Shown: positions 42,059 through 54,111 of the stretch, piece by piece
How positions within the stretch are numbered: the stretch's first letter is position 1
Layout of the letters: the number at the start of each line of letters is the position of its first letter
Source of the DNA: Tricholoma matsutake
Lineage: Eukaryota; Basidiomycota; Agaricomycetes; Agaricales; Tricholomataceae
NCBI GenBank assembly: GCA_026075535.2
Contig: AP026541.1
Span: 11,222,001-11,286,000 of the forward strand
DNA: 64,000 nt
Reading direction: 5' to 3'
Position numbers and translations under genes: made by a program
The notes under the pieces: model-generated
Database searches by the model: none
The model's input: only the letters and a program-made list of their open reading frames with translations
Told to the model about the DNA's origin: nothing

Positions 42059-43057
42059 CCCATCTATGACATCGTTGGCCGAGATGCTCTTCCAAGTTGG
42101 AGCACTACCGAATACGCCTCTACAAACGCTAAATGGAATATGGGCAGTGGCTTTTCTACTCCAAGAACTAGAATTAATGAAAACAACAAGGGAAGTTACC
42201 ACCACAGTGTCGAAGGAACTGATCTCGCTCGTCGACACGATTCAGAACACGTTTAAAGAGAAAACGGAAGAATGCATGGCCAGCTTACTCCAAACCACAA
42301 AAGAGGTAATAACGCAAGCAAAAGAAACAACCGAAGAACTAGGCAAAGCAACCGAAAAAATGCACAGTACTGCAGAAAAGGAGAAGACGCCAGCCACACC
42401 CTACAGGGACGCCCTGAACCAGGGTACAGTCGGACCACCAGTCCGAGTGGATCCAAGGGTCAGAGCGAAGGAAGGTATAAGGGCAAGGCAGTTCCTATGG
42501 ACCCTCTCAGTCGACATCCCAGAACTAAAAACACTGCCGGCACCACAGCTACTAAAACTGCTGAACGAAAAACTAACCAAAGTGGCAAAAACGACAAATG
42601 AAGAGTGCAAACTCCGTTTGGCAATGTGGCTCAAAAATGGAGGGCTACTAATAGAGGCTGGAGACGACAAATCCGCGGCATGGCTTCGCAGCGAGGCGAA
42701 CATACTGCACATGGAATGCGAACTGGGCACCTCCATACTACCAGAAGCTCACAACTTCAACACTATGGCATATTTTGTCCCACTAACTTTTGATGTATCA
42801 GAGAAAACACACATAGAGGAGGTAACGGAGTCCAACGACTTATCCAAGGATGCAATTAGCAAATGTAGGTGGGCGAAGGCCCCTGGACGGCGGAACCCAA
42901 ACCAAATGGTAGGACATATGATCATCACTTTCACGGACCCAGATAGCACAAATAAAGCCATACTCGGTGGGCTGGTTATCTGCAACAAAAAGGTATCAGT
43001 AACCAAATGCAAAAGAGAACCGATCAGATGTCTAAAGTGCCAGGGATATAACCACGT

Positions 43058-43458
43058 TGTTAGGAAACCACCCCATTACCTAATAGACTTTCATTTTTAT
43101 TTTATTATGTCGAATTATGCTACATGACACCAAATGACGCTACATTTTGATAGCATGAGAATTTTATTTCGCACGCATCAAAATGTATGCGCATGTATGA
43201 GTGTGTCAGTAACAACAATGTACAATATATGTAACATAGTATATAAACCCTAATATATGCCTAGGGGACCCCAGTTGTGTTCTCTTAGGTATTCCACCTA
43301 TGCTTTCGGTGTGAAAGGCCTATCTCAACAAACTCATCTATTAATAACCCCTTGCATCAAAACCATCAATTCCCCCATCACGAGCGCAGATCCCGCCCCC
43401 TTCTTGTAGAGAGAACCCACACGGTCTTAGCTAGCAGATAGTGGGTGTTGCCCTAACA
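43058..43458 (+). repeat. 5' LTR of gypsy-2
   Basis: 401 bp; TATATAAACCCTAATATATG near 43240 is the likely promoter box. By eye it differs from the 3' LTR at eight positions plus a one-base indel; seven of the eight are CpG versus TpG/CpA. Confidence 0.95.
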
Positions 43459-43943
43459 GAAGAACACAACTTCCCATATCAGTGCGCCTTCTCTTACTTG
43501 TGCATATGTCATTGTTTCACTGTGCCACATCCGATTACTCATCCTTTCAGCATGAGCTGGAAGTACTTGTATATACGTAATCTACCTTTTCTTTTGTAAG
43601 CCGACGCCAGGCCTCACCTTACATTGCAACTGCCAGTGATCGAGAGGCAGCGCTTGTCATTAGGACAGCTGCAACCAGACAACTGATCGGATCTGGTTTA
43701 GTTACGATTTACATCACTCTATTCGGACGACTATTTTAGTTACAAGCTGAATTCAGTGTTATCTCCGAGATCAGGCACTGTTGGAAGGGTTATTGATCTG
43801 AAGTGTCAAAATAGGCGCCCGACGAACGATGAACCATTGACAAACCTCGACGAGCCTTATCACGTGACCTGTAAACGTTTGGAGAGGTCTCAAAGAAAAA
43901 TTTTGAATTTGTTGAAGAAGTGATTCATCACAGATTCTACAAT
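43459..43943 (+). other. Leader of gypsy-2 between LTR and gag
   Basis: About 485 bp with no ORF. It probably holds packaging and priming signals; none was recognised. Confidence 0.4.
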
Positions 43944-45041
43944 TATGTCTGAACCTTCAACTTCTAATCCCGTCCTAATCCTGTTCCCATACCAGCACTA
44001 GAGGTGAAAATTGATGCACTCACAGTGCAAATGTCGCAATTAGTGTCAGTATTGGCAGCATCACAGCCCAGACAAGCAGAAGTACAGCCAGAGATGACAG
44101 GAGAAAGAGATGATGAGATGGAGGAGATGGTGGAGTGGATATTGCAGGAGGATGAGACGGTGGAGAAATCCGGAAATGGAAAAGCGCACTTACCTAAGTA
44201 TGCGCCCCCGCAAATCTTTGACGGTACCATGGAGAATACAAAATCCTTCATCAGCTCTATAGTATTATACATCCATGGGAGGAAGCCAGAGTTTTGTACA
44301 GCCGAGTCTAGGATTATGTTTGCTCTCTCATACATTCAGGGGGGGAAAGCCCAGTTCTGGAGAAATGAGACTATTAATCAAATTGCCACGGGAAATAAAC
44401 CATTTGCAACCTTCAAGGAATTTCTGGAGAGATTGGAGGCACAGTTTGGAGACCCTAATCCAAAGGTGACAGCCAATGCTAGATTAAAGACCATGCGCCA
44501 AGGTTCCTTAATGGCGGATGAATTTATTTTGCAGTTCAAAGCAGAAGCTTCGCAAATGGATATGGGAGAAGCCACGTTGGTAGAGTTTTTGAAAGCAGGA
44601 TTAAATCCCTCTTTATTCAAGTCTATCTACCGACTACCTTCTATGCCAGAGAAGTTGGATGAGTGGTATAATTGGGCAATGCACCTTGACCGGCAATATC
44701 GGCAGGAACAGGCGGAGTCAAAGTTGATGTATGGAAGTAGTAAATTTGGAAAGTCATCAGGAGGAAAGTCCAAGAAAGGAAAGGCGCCTCAGGCGCAAGC
44801 TCCAAGGGCACAGCCACTGGCCATGGCAGTGACACCTATAGTTATGGAGTCAGCAGCACCAGCAGAGGCAATGGAGGTTGATCAAGTGGGGAGACGAGCC
44901 CCACTTAAATGTTTTAACTGTGGGCAGTTAGGACACATTTCTAAGAATTGTAAGCAGAAGAGAAAAATCAGGGGAGCTATATTTGAGGAAGTGAAGCAGG
45001 AGGAAGGCAAGCAGGAGAATTTTGTGGAAGAGTCCCAGTGA
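43944..45041 (+). pseudogene. Gypsy-2 Gag
   Basis: Probable start ATG 43944 (MSEPSTSNP), with a one-base loss near 43972 before the long open frame. Retrotransposon-gag core: YIQGGKAQFWRNETINQI, FGDPNPKVTANARLKTMRQG, LVEFLKAGLNPSLFKSIYRL. A Lys/Ala-rich linker is followed by the zinc knuckle CFNCGQLGHISKNC (CX2CX4HX4C) near 44911-44952. The stop TGA (45039-45041) overlaps the pol frame as GTGA, as in gypsy-1. Apart from the start frameshift it is intact. Confidence 0.88.
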
Positions 45042-48000
45042 AGGTTTCCCCATTGGTGACCCAGAATCGTTACAATGTATTAGTATCCGAGGAAACCCAG
45101 AGTAAATCAGAAAAGGAAATCGAGGAGGAGTACAACTGTTGTGAATCACATGACAAAGAAAATTATCACATGTCATTTCTGAAAACCCCTAAATTCTTTA
45201 TTCGCTCTGCGCAAATAGAACCTGAAATTACCTTGACTGTGGGACTGAAGACAGTGGACACGCATGCAGCTATTGATGTGGAAGTGTTGCTTGACAGTGG
45301 TGCTACAGGATTATTTATTAATCAATCCTTAATTACCGGAAACGGTATTAACACACGCAAGCTGGCACAACCTATAATGGTGTACAATATTGACAGAACA
45401 GTCAATCGTGGAGGAACTATCAAGGAGGAGGTGACTATGGTACTAAAGTATCAGGAGCATCAGGAGCAAGCCATATTCGAAGTGTGCAATCTTGGGAAAA
45501 CCAATCTAATAATAGGATGTCCGTGGTTACGGAAGCATAATCCCGAAATTGATTGGAAAACTGGGAAAGTACAAATGACTTGTTGTCCTAAGGAATGTAA
45601 TGTGTATGGGAGGAAGATGAAGAAAGAAAAAAGGAAAAAGAAAGAGAAAGAACATCCAAGAAAGTATTCTGTTACGATGGAGGAAGTGGAGGATGAGGAA
45701 ATGCCAAATGGGGAAGTTCCAATCATGATCAAGAAAGAAGAGCAGAAGCAAACCTTTAGAGCAGTTCGTGGAGGACAGTTGTGGGACAAGAATATTGTGA
45801 AGGTGGAGAAGCCAGTGGAGGAATGGGTGCCAAAAGTGTATCATGAACATTTGTCAGTGTTCCAGAAGAAGGAGTCTGAGCGAATGCCAGTGTGGAAGCC
45901 ATGGGATCATGCGATTGAGATGAAGCCCGGGTTTGTGCTGAAGTCAAAGGTATATCCATTATCTCCGATGGAACAAGAAGAAGTGGATGCATTCCTGAAG
46001 GAGCAATTGCGCAAAGGATACATACGACCTTCGAAATCACCGCAGACATCACCAATATTCTTCGTGCCCAAAAAAGACCAAAGGAAGAGGATGTGTACCG
46101 ATTATAGGTATCTGAACAAGTGGACAGTGAAGAACGCGTACCCCCTACCGTTGATCTCAGAAATAATTGATAAGGTGGGAAAAGCCAAGGTCTTGACAAA
46201 ATTGGATTTACGATGGGGATACAACAATGTACGAATAAAGAAAGGAGATGAGTGGAAGGCTGCATTTGCCATGCGTCGAGGATCCTTCGAGCCGCTTGTC
46301 ATGTTTTTTGGGATGACTAATAGTCCCCCGACCTTTCAAAATATGATGAACAACATTTTCAAGGATGTAATAGACAAAGGCATGGTAATAATATTTATTG
46401 ACAACATTCTGATATTCACAGAGGATGAAGAGAATCATGAGGCGATAGTGCAGGAGGTGTTACAGAGGTTGGCGGAGAATGATCTATTTTTGAAACCAGA
46501 GAAGTGTGTGTTTGGGGCAAGCGAGATCAAGTTCCTAGGATTATTGATCGGCCCTGACAGGATCAAAATGGATCTGATCAAGGTACAGGCGATCACAGAT
46601 TGGCCTGCGCCCACCCATGTCAAGGAGGTTCAAGCCTCGCAAATTATTATCGTCGCTTTGTGCACAATTTTTCTAAAATTGCCACACCCTTACATAACCT
46701 TATGTGAAAGGGAGTAGTATGGACCTGGGGAGAGCAGCAGCAGACAGCATTTGAGGAGTTGAAGAGGAAGTTTGTGGAGGGACCAATATTAGCCCCAGTA
46801 GATTTCACACACCCTTTGCGAGTGGAATCTGATGCATCTGATTTTGCTACTGGAGCAGTGTTATCAATGCTGTGCAAAGATGACAAATGGCATCCTTGTG
46901 CATACTTGTCAAAAGGGTTGAATGATGTGGAGAGGAATTATGATGTGCATGACAAAGAGATGTTGGGGATAATATGAGCATTGGAGGCGTGGAGGCATTA
47001 TTTGGAGGGATGTACGCATCAGATTGAGATCTGGATGGATCATCAAAATCTGCAATACTTCATGTCCACTAAAAAGCTTAATCACTGGCAAGCACATTGG
47101 GCACTATTCCTATTGTGTTTCAATTTTCACTTGGTCCACAAAGCAGGAAGCTTAATGAGGAAAGCAGATGCATTATCCAGACATATTGATCATAAAAGGG
47201 GGGTGGAGGAGGACAATAAAAATGTTACCTTACTCAAACCTGAATACTTTTGCATTTGCGCTATGCGTCAAGGGCATCTATTAATAGATAGCTCGGAAAT
47301 GGAAATGTTGTCTAAAATTAGACAATGTTCGGAAATGGACGATGAAGTAGTGGAAGCTGTGAAAGCTCTGAAGGGAGAGAAGAAAGGTAATATCAAAGGA
47401 GACAAATGGGCTGAGGAACAAGGGTTGGTGTTGTTTCGAGGAAAAGTGTATGTACCGAAGGATCAGGATTTGTGAAGGGAGATCATCCAGTTACATCACA
47501 ATATGCTGATTGCTGGACACCCAGGAAGATGGAAGATGTTGGAATTAGTAATGAGAAATTATTGGTGGCCCGGAATTTCGAAGTATGTGTTGGGGTATGT
47601 GGATGGATGTGATATGTGCATGAGGGGGAAGAAATTTCCAGAGAAACCTGCAGGAAAATTAATGCCAAACCCTATACCTAAAGCGCCGTGGCGAGATATA
47701 TCTGTGGATTTTATTACCGGATTACCTGAGGCTCAAGGGTACAATGCAATATTCGTAGTATGCGACCGCTTTACAAAGGAGGTCCATATTATTCCTACTA
47801 CTACAGAAACCTCATCATTGGGCTTGGCGTGCCTCTATCTAAATCAGGTATGGCGGTTACATGGGTTACCTGATACCGTTATCTCTGATTGCGGACCACA
47901 ATTTGCTTCCGCATTTATGCGAGAACTAAACAACATATTGGGAATTCAAACTAAATTATCTATGGCATATCATCCGCAGACTGATGGGCAGACAGAGAGA

Positions 48001-48840
48001 ATGAATCAGGAGTTGGAGCAGTACCTACGTATGTTTGTCAACTACCGACAAACCGACTGGCCCGAATGGTTGGCAATTGCCAAATTTTCCCACAATAACA
48101 AATTCCATTTGGCTACTCGTATGTCACCCCTTTTCATGAATTATGGATATCATCCTCGCATGGGAGTAGAACCCAGAAGGGAAGTCAAAGTACAGTCAGT
48201 AGAAGATTTTGTATCTAAGATGCAAAAGGTACAAGAGGAAGCAGAGGCGGCATTGAAGAAAGCACGTGATGACATGATGCGACATGCGGATCGTACTTGA
48301 GCACGCGCTCCAGAGTACAAAGTTGGTGACTTGGTATGGCTAAGTACCAAGGACCTGAATATTCCACGACCTTCGAAGAAACTTACGGAGAAACAAGTTG
48401 GCCCATATGCGATCTCTAAAGTGATCTCACCTAATGCGGTAGTGCTAAAATTACCCCAATCATTTAAGATTGATCCCGAGATTAATGTATCCCACCTACG
48501 CCCTTACTGTCCGCCCACTATTCCTGGCCAACAAACTACTTCACAACCTCCGATAATAGTAGAAGGTGCTCCAGAATACATAGTTCTAGACTCACGTCTT
48601 CGATGGAACACATTGGAGTTCTTAATAAAGTGGAAAAACTATACCAATGAAAATAATTCATGGGAACCCGAAGAGAATTGTAAGCGAGTGCATAACACAA
48701 TCGCCCAATTCTTTAAACATAATCTGAATGCTCCGTGTCGCATTGCGAGAATGGTGTATGAGGGGATGAAATTCTGGCCTTACCAAAATTTCACAGAGGG
48801 GACAAACATAATATTTTCTCGCCTGGAAGTTGAGGCATAA
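45038..48840 (+). pseudogene. Gypsy-2 Pol (PR-RT-RNase H-IN-chromodomain), inactivated
   Basis: Protease [12 protein letters not shown] (about 45289); RT with [20 protein letters not shown] and active site FIDNILIF in place of xxDD (Asn codon 46403-46405). A ~13-nt deletion near 46635 removes the SFLGF part; RNase H VESDASDFATGAVLS; integrase H..H...CDMC finger, ISVDFITGL, SDCGPQF (Arg to Cys next to the Asp), DGQTERMNQELEQY; chromodomain EYIVLDSRLRWNTLEFLIKW. Stops: TGA near 46705, 46976, 47473 and 48298, most in contexts where relatives have Arg (CGA). Despite this the element is full length, so it died after insertion. Confidence 0.92.
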
Positions 48841-48851
48841 AAGGGGGGTAA

Positions 48852-49253
48852 TGTTAGGAAACCACCCCATTACCTAATAAACTTTCATTTTTATTTTATT
48901 ATGTCGAATTATGCTACATGACACCAAATGACGCTACATTTTGATAGCATGAGAATTTTATTTCACATGCATCAAAATGTATGCGCATGTATGAGTGTGT
49001 CAGTAACAACAATGTACAATATATGTAACATAGTATATAAACCCTAAATATATGCCTAGGGGACCCCAGTTGTGTTCTCTTAGGTATTCCACCTACGCTT
49101 TCAGTGTGAAAGGCCTATCTCAACAAACTCATCTATTAATAACCCCTCGCATCAAAACCATCAATTCCCCCATCACGAGCGCAGATCCCGCCCCCTTCTT
49201 GTAGAGAGAACCCACACAGTCTTAGCTAGCAGATAGTGGGTGTCGCCCTAACA
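48852..49253 (+). repeat. 3' LTR of gypsy-2
   Basis: 402 bp; see the 5' LTR for differences. Its end CCCTAACA joins directly to LINE ORF1 (CATGTGGCGCATGAGTGC). Confidence 0.95.
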
Positions 49254-49599
49254 CATGTGGCGCATGAGTGCATTATCAGTAGAGACATTTGTGCTAGGTG
49301 TGGAGAAAACCACAGGACTAGTGGCTGTAGCATGGCGACACTACTATGTACCCCATGTGGAAAACGTGGACATGCAAGTAATGATCGGATGTGCCCCACA
49401 TTCCTCAGAAAATGCAATGAGCACGATGAGAGGAACCCGGAGAATCTACTACCCTTTTACCCTTCTACGGAGACCTGGACATGGGAAGCAGCACCTCCAA
49501 GTAATCAAAGGGCGGCAACCACCACAGGACTGACAGATTTTGTGCGACCAATTAGGAGAGGACAGACACGGCAAACCCAACTAAATTTCCAACCTAGAC

Positions 49600-52500
49600 A
49601 TGCAGCCTCAAATGAACGGGGACTCGAGCGCCAAAGTTGGGACAGGCAAGAACCCAAAGCAAACTATGAATAACAAGATGAACGAAGAACAAAAGCTAAG
49701 AGTCCTACAAATAAATCTGAATAAATCACTCACCGCCCACCTGGAGCTCATAAATGACTCCCTAGCAGCACATTGGGACATCATACTAATACAGGAACCA
49801 TACATCACCTTTTTCAGCAGCATTAGAACACCAAACCGTTTCACAGCAGTAACCCCCTCCTCGAGGCAAACCCTAGACACACCAGTGCAATCCACAATCT
49901 GGGTAAATTCGGCGCTATCCTCAAACGACTGGAAAATACTAGACATTCCAGACACCAATGACATAGTAGCAATCGAACTAACAGGCGCATACAGCAGGCT
50001 CCAAGTATACAGTATATACAACGCATGCGAGAACTCACACACACTGGAAGCACTAAAGAGATACATGCACGACAGCGGAAATAGCCACCAAGGGCCCCAG
50101 GACACACACGTACTGTGGGGAGGGGACTTCAACCGAAATCACCCAATGTGGGATAGGGATGAAGACACACACCTTTTCACTTCCAAAGCCCTAGAAGATG
50201 CAGGAGAACTGATAGACCTAGTAGCAGAATATGACATGCACATGGCGCTACCAAAGGGCATACTGACGCTCAAGCACATGGTTTCAAAACGACACTCTAG
50301 GCCCGACAATGTGTTCTGCAATAGCAGCTTAGTAAATCATGTGGTGAAATGCGACACCATACCAGCCAGGCAACCAGGCAAAACCAACCACTACCCAATA
50401 GCGATGATACTGGAACTAACACAGGAAAAGGCGCAGACAAAGCTATCACTAAACTTCAGGGAAACAGAATGGGGGGAATTCAATGCGCACCTGGAAAACG
50501 AGCTGGCGGTAATCCCAATACCGTCTGAGATCAGAACTGACGAAGACTTGAGTAGGGAAATAGAACAGCTCACGGCAGCGATACAGAACACAATCGAAAA
50601 CAAAGTCCCAGTAAACTTCCCATGCCCTCTATTGAAGAGGTGGTGGACAAAAGAATTAAGGAAAACAAAAAAGGCAGTCAACAGGTTACGAGCCAAATCA
50701 TATAGAAATTGAGCAGTGAATGAACACCCAAGTCACCAAGCACTATGCCAGATATGCAGAGGACATCCAAGATGGACCACTGGAATGACTACCTTGAAAA
50801 TGTGGACAGCTCAGACATATGGATGGCAAACAAATTCATTTCTAACCCAATAGGTGATGGAGGACAGATGAGAATACCCTCACTAAAAGTAAAGAGAGGC
50901 GATGGACTACTAAGGGAGGTAAACACAAATGAGGGCAAAGCCAAGGCCCTCGCAGAGGCCTTCTTTCCACCAAAGCCAACGGGAACAACGGTACCACAGG
51001 AATACCACTACCATGACCCGATCCCTTTACCAGCAACAATAATGGAGGAACAGATCCACATGCACATAGCGAAGCTATCCCCATACAAAGCACCAGGACC
51101 AGACAACATACCAAACATCATTCTACAAAAAACAGCCAACCTCATAGTCCCATACCTACTACCAATATACAGGGCAATACTGAGTCATGGAGTCTACTAC
51201 CAGGGGTGGCAGGAATCCACGATGTGCATACTGAGGAAACCGGGAAAACCGAGTTATGAAGTAACCAAAGTGTATTGCCCCATCGCATTACTATGCACTA
51301 TGGCCAAGGTATTCACAGTGGTAATCTCAGAAAACCTGATCTCAGTTACAGAGCAACACCAACTACTGCCAGACACACACTTCGGAGGAAGACCCTGCAG
51401 AAGCATGACTGATGCAGTACACTTGCTAATCCATCGGGTCAAAAAAGCATGGAGGAAAGGAAAAGTAGTATCGCTTCTCTTTCTAGACATCGAAGGGGCA
51501 TTCCCCAACGCGGCAATGGAATGACTACTACACAACATGAAGAAGAGACGAGTCCCTGAAACAATAGTAAAATTCATAGAGCCACTGCTGAGGGGCTGGA
51601 CAACACGACTGAAATTCGACGACTACATCTCGGAACAGATAACTATAGACAATGGAGTAGGGCAAGGTGACCTGGTATCCCTACCAGCCTTTAACTTCTA
51701 CAATGCAGATCTACTGGAGCTAAGCGACACTCTGCAAGCACTAGGATACGTCAATGATGCGATGGTAATGGCTGTTGGCAAGGATTTCGAGGAAACCACC
51801 CAGAGCATCCAAGAACTCATGGAGAAAGAAGATGGAGCACTACAATGGTCGGCAGACCACAACTCTAGGTTTGAAATCAGCAAACTAGCGGTAATGCATT
51901 TAGGCCATAAGAAAACAAAGTCCCTGAATGGAGGTACACGTCCACTACACAAACTGAGACTAACACTACAAGGCAGGGAAGTCAAGACGGTCGACAGCTA
52001 CAAGTACCTTGGTATAGTCATTGATGACAAGCTAACATGGAGGAAACACAAAGATAAGGCCATAGACAGCGCCACCAAGTGGGTGATGCAATGCCGACGC
52101 CTCACGAGGACAGAGGTAGGACTCTCACCAAAACTAATGTGCCAGCTCTACATGATGGTGGCCATACCAAAAATGACATACGGGGCAGAGATATGGTACA
52201 ACCCCCCAAGGACAATTCCGGGAGCAAAGCAAAGGACAGGATCAATGAGGGTACTGTGCCAGCTAACCAAAGTACAGCGAATAGCCACCCTGGCAATAAA
52301 TGGGGCACTTCGCACCACCCCAACTGACACACTGGATCTACATGCAGGCATTCTCCCACTAGAGCTAACCATGCTAAAGGCATGCCACAGATCTATAGTG
52401 CGAATATGCACACTACCAGAGACACACCTGCTACACCACATAATACACGAATATCGTACTATCCACGCAAGGAAACATTGCACGCCTCTACACAAGCTGT

Positions 52501-53611
52501 TGGACCACTTCCCGGGGATACACCCAGACAGAATAGAGAGCATAACGCCCAATCCCCGCCCTCCCACATATACTCTCGTGACTTTCACCACAGAGATAGC
52601 TGAGGATCGAGACTCCTCTATACGCAATGAAGCTGACAGCACACCAGAAATCAAAGTATTCACAGATGGATCGGGTATGGATGGACGTATAGGAGCGGCA
52701 GCGGTAATGTATAGAAAGGGTAGGCACACGCCATCCAAGGTGCTGAGATACCACCTGGGAAGTGCAAACGAGTACACATCATTTGAAGCAGAGGTGGTAG
52801 GGGCGCTATTAGGTATCTGGATGATCAAATCAGAGCACATAGCAGGACAACTCCCGATATCCATACTAACAGACAGCCAAGCTCTCATCAAAAGGATCAA
52901 GACACGCAAAGCTACCACTGCCCAATACCTTATTGAGGACCTACTGACTATTGCAGAAAGTGTCAACGTGACCAACATAAACCCCAATACAAAGCACTTC
53001 CATCTGGCCTGGATATTGGGACATAGCAGGGTGCAAGGCAACGAAAAAGTCGATGAAGAAGCAAAAAGAGCAGCCCAAGGCGAATCTAGCCCCCGGCACA
53101 TGCTACCACCCATTTTACGAGGGAAACTGCCAAGAAGTGTAGCGGCAGTAAAGCAGAGGTATCACCATGAACTAAAAGACAGAGAAAAGGAGATATGGCT
53201 AGCATCTCCACGCCAACCAAAGCTGAGTCAACTAGACCCAAAATTCTCATACAATCTCTACACTAAAATACAGTCAAGTCTCAAGAGACAACAGGCCAGT
53301 CTACTGACTCAGAGATATGCATGGGACACATACCACTGAACTTCTACTTGCATCGCATCAAGAAAATAGAATCGAGCGATTGTGCAGCATGCCAAGGGCA
53401 AGGCCCACCAGCGAAAGAGACCATCATACACTTCCTCTTCGAATGCGAGGCCTACAATAAGGAATGGCACAAGCTAGACTGCCAAATTAGAAGAGACTCC
53501 AGGGACCTACCAGCGCTACTGAGCACGGAAAAAGGGGTAAAAGCACTAATCGGCTATGTGAACAAAACAGGATGGCTGCTCCCTACCAAAGGTGAACATC
53601 ACATATCATGA
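49600..53611 (+). pseudogene. LINE ORF2: endonuclease, reverse transcriptase, RNase H, zinc motif
   Basis: Apurinic-type endonuclease: LQINLNKS, LIQEPYI, WGGDFNRNHPMWD, RPDNVFCN, and TNHYPI where SDHxPI is usual (Asn codon 50386-50388). RT: SPYKAPGPDNIPN, RKPGKPSYEVTKVYCPIALL (Arg to Cys), LFLDIEGAFPN, GVGQGDLVSLPAFNFYNADL, active site YVNDAMVM instead of xADD (Asn codon 51753-51755). RNase H: VFTDGSGMDGRIGAAAVM, TSFEAEVVGALLGI, ILTDSQAL, WILGHSRVQGNEKVDEEAK. C-terminal zinc motif CAACQ..........H..FEC (53376-53450). A frameshift near 50712-50745, TGA at 51522 (CGA origin likely) and a final frame change near 53330 break it. RNase H after RT fits Tad/I-type clades. Confidence 0.9.
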
Positions 53612-54111
53612 GGAACATATTCTTGCACGCCACTCTACAGGGACAATCTCAACTCAAAACTCAAGAGTTAGCAACTACAGATGCCATGCATATCCCCAAA
53701 CCAATGAAACAAAACAAAACAAAATAAAATAAAATTCTGCCTGGAACACAGAGGACTATGGAAATTTTGAAGCATGCGACTAAAGGTACCAGAATCAGAC
53801 AAAACCCCACACCCACACTGTCCAACACGTGCCTGCCATGAGATGGCCAGGCAACTAACAGTCATGCAAACTCAACAGCAAGGACACCAAGCGAACCAAA
53901 GAAGAGGTCGACAAAGGGCCCGCAGTCCTAAACGGCCTAAAGAACCGGACCTCAGGGGGAGCGATTGCCCAGGGCATGCCGTCTGAGGGGCAAGGACTGG
54001 GGAGAGGTCAAGGCAAAGGGGCCTTACATAGATACTCTAAGATGTAATGACCATTATAGGGTACGCCCTGAGAGGTCCGAAAAACAACACTAAAAAAAAA
54101 AAAAAAAAAAA
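53612..54111 (+). other. LINE 3' UTR and poly(A) tail
   Basis: Non-coding, with AACAAAACAAAATAAAATAAAAT near 53710; ends in 20 A residues at 54092-54111, abutting gypsy-3 sequence. Confidence 0.8.

Larger units (their letters stand above)
43058..49253 (+). mobile_element. Gypsy-2: complete chromovirus inserted in LINE ORF1, inactivated
   Basis: Two LTRs of about 400 bp (43058-43458, 48852-49253), starting TGTTAGGAAACC and ending CCCTAACA. TSD CACGT (43053-43057) and CATGT (49254-49258), differing by one CpG transition. Polypurine tract AAAAGGGGGGTAA just before the 3' LTR. Contains gag and pol with a chromodomain. I could not identify a primer-binding site after the 5' LTR (GAAGAACACAAC...). 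Confidence 0.95.
40333..49673 (+). pseudogene. LINE ORF1 (nucleic-acid-binding protein), in three pieces
   Basis: Pieces 40333-40621, 42067-43057 and 49259-49673. Starts MLDNQTPAATSGLW; a TGA near 40501 (CGA origin likely) interrupts piece 1. Piece 2 is a coiled-coil-prone Thr/Glu/Lys-rich region (TTKEVITQAKETTEELGKAT), then a globular part. Zinc knuckles cross the gypsy-2 junction: CLKCQGYNH at the left edge continues into AHEC on the right, followed by CARCGENHRTSGC and CTPCGKRGHASNDRMC, a triple-knuckle arrangement typical of Tad/I-type ORF1. Frame is kept across both insertions once one TSD copy is ignored. It binds LINE RNA in the ribonucleoprotein. Confidence 0.85.
40226..54111 (+). mobile_element. 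Tad-like LINE (non-LTR retrotransposon), full length but carrying two nested insertions
   Basis: Plus-strand element inserted into gypsy-3. 5' end at about 40226, 3' end a 20-nt A-run (54092-54111); the flanks share only GTTC (40222-40225, 54112-54115), a possible short TSD. Without the hAT-type element (40622-42058) and gypsy-2 (43058-49253) it is about 6.2 kb. It has ORF1 with zinc knuckles and ORF2 with endonuclease, RT, RNase H and a terminal zinc motif. Both ORFs contain stops and altered catalytic residues. Confidence 0.88.
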
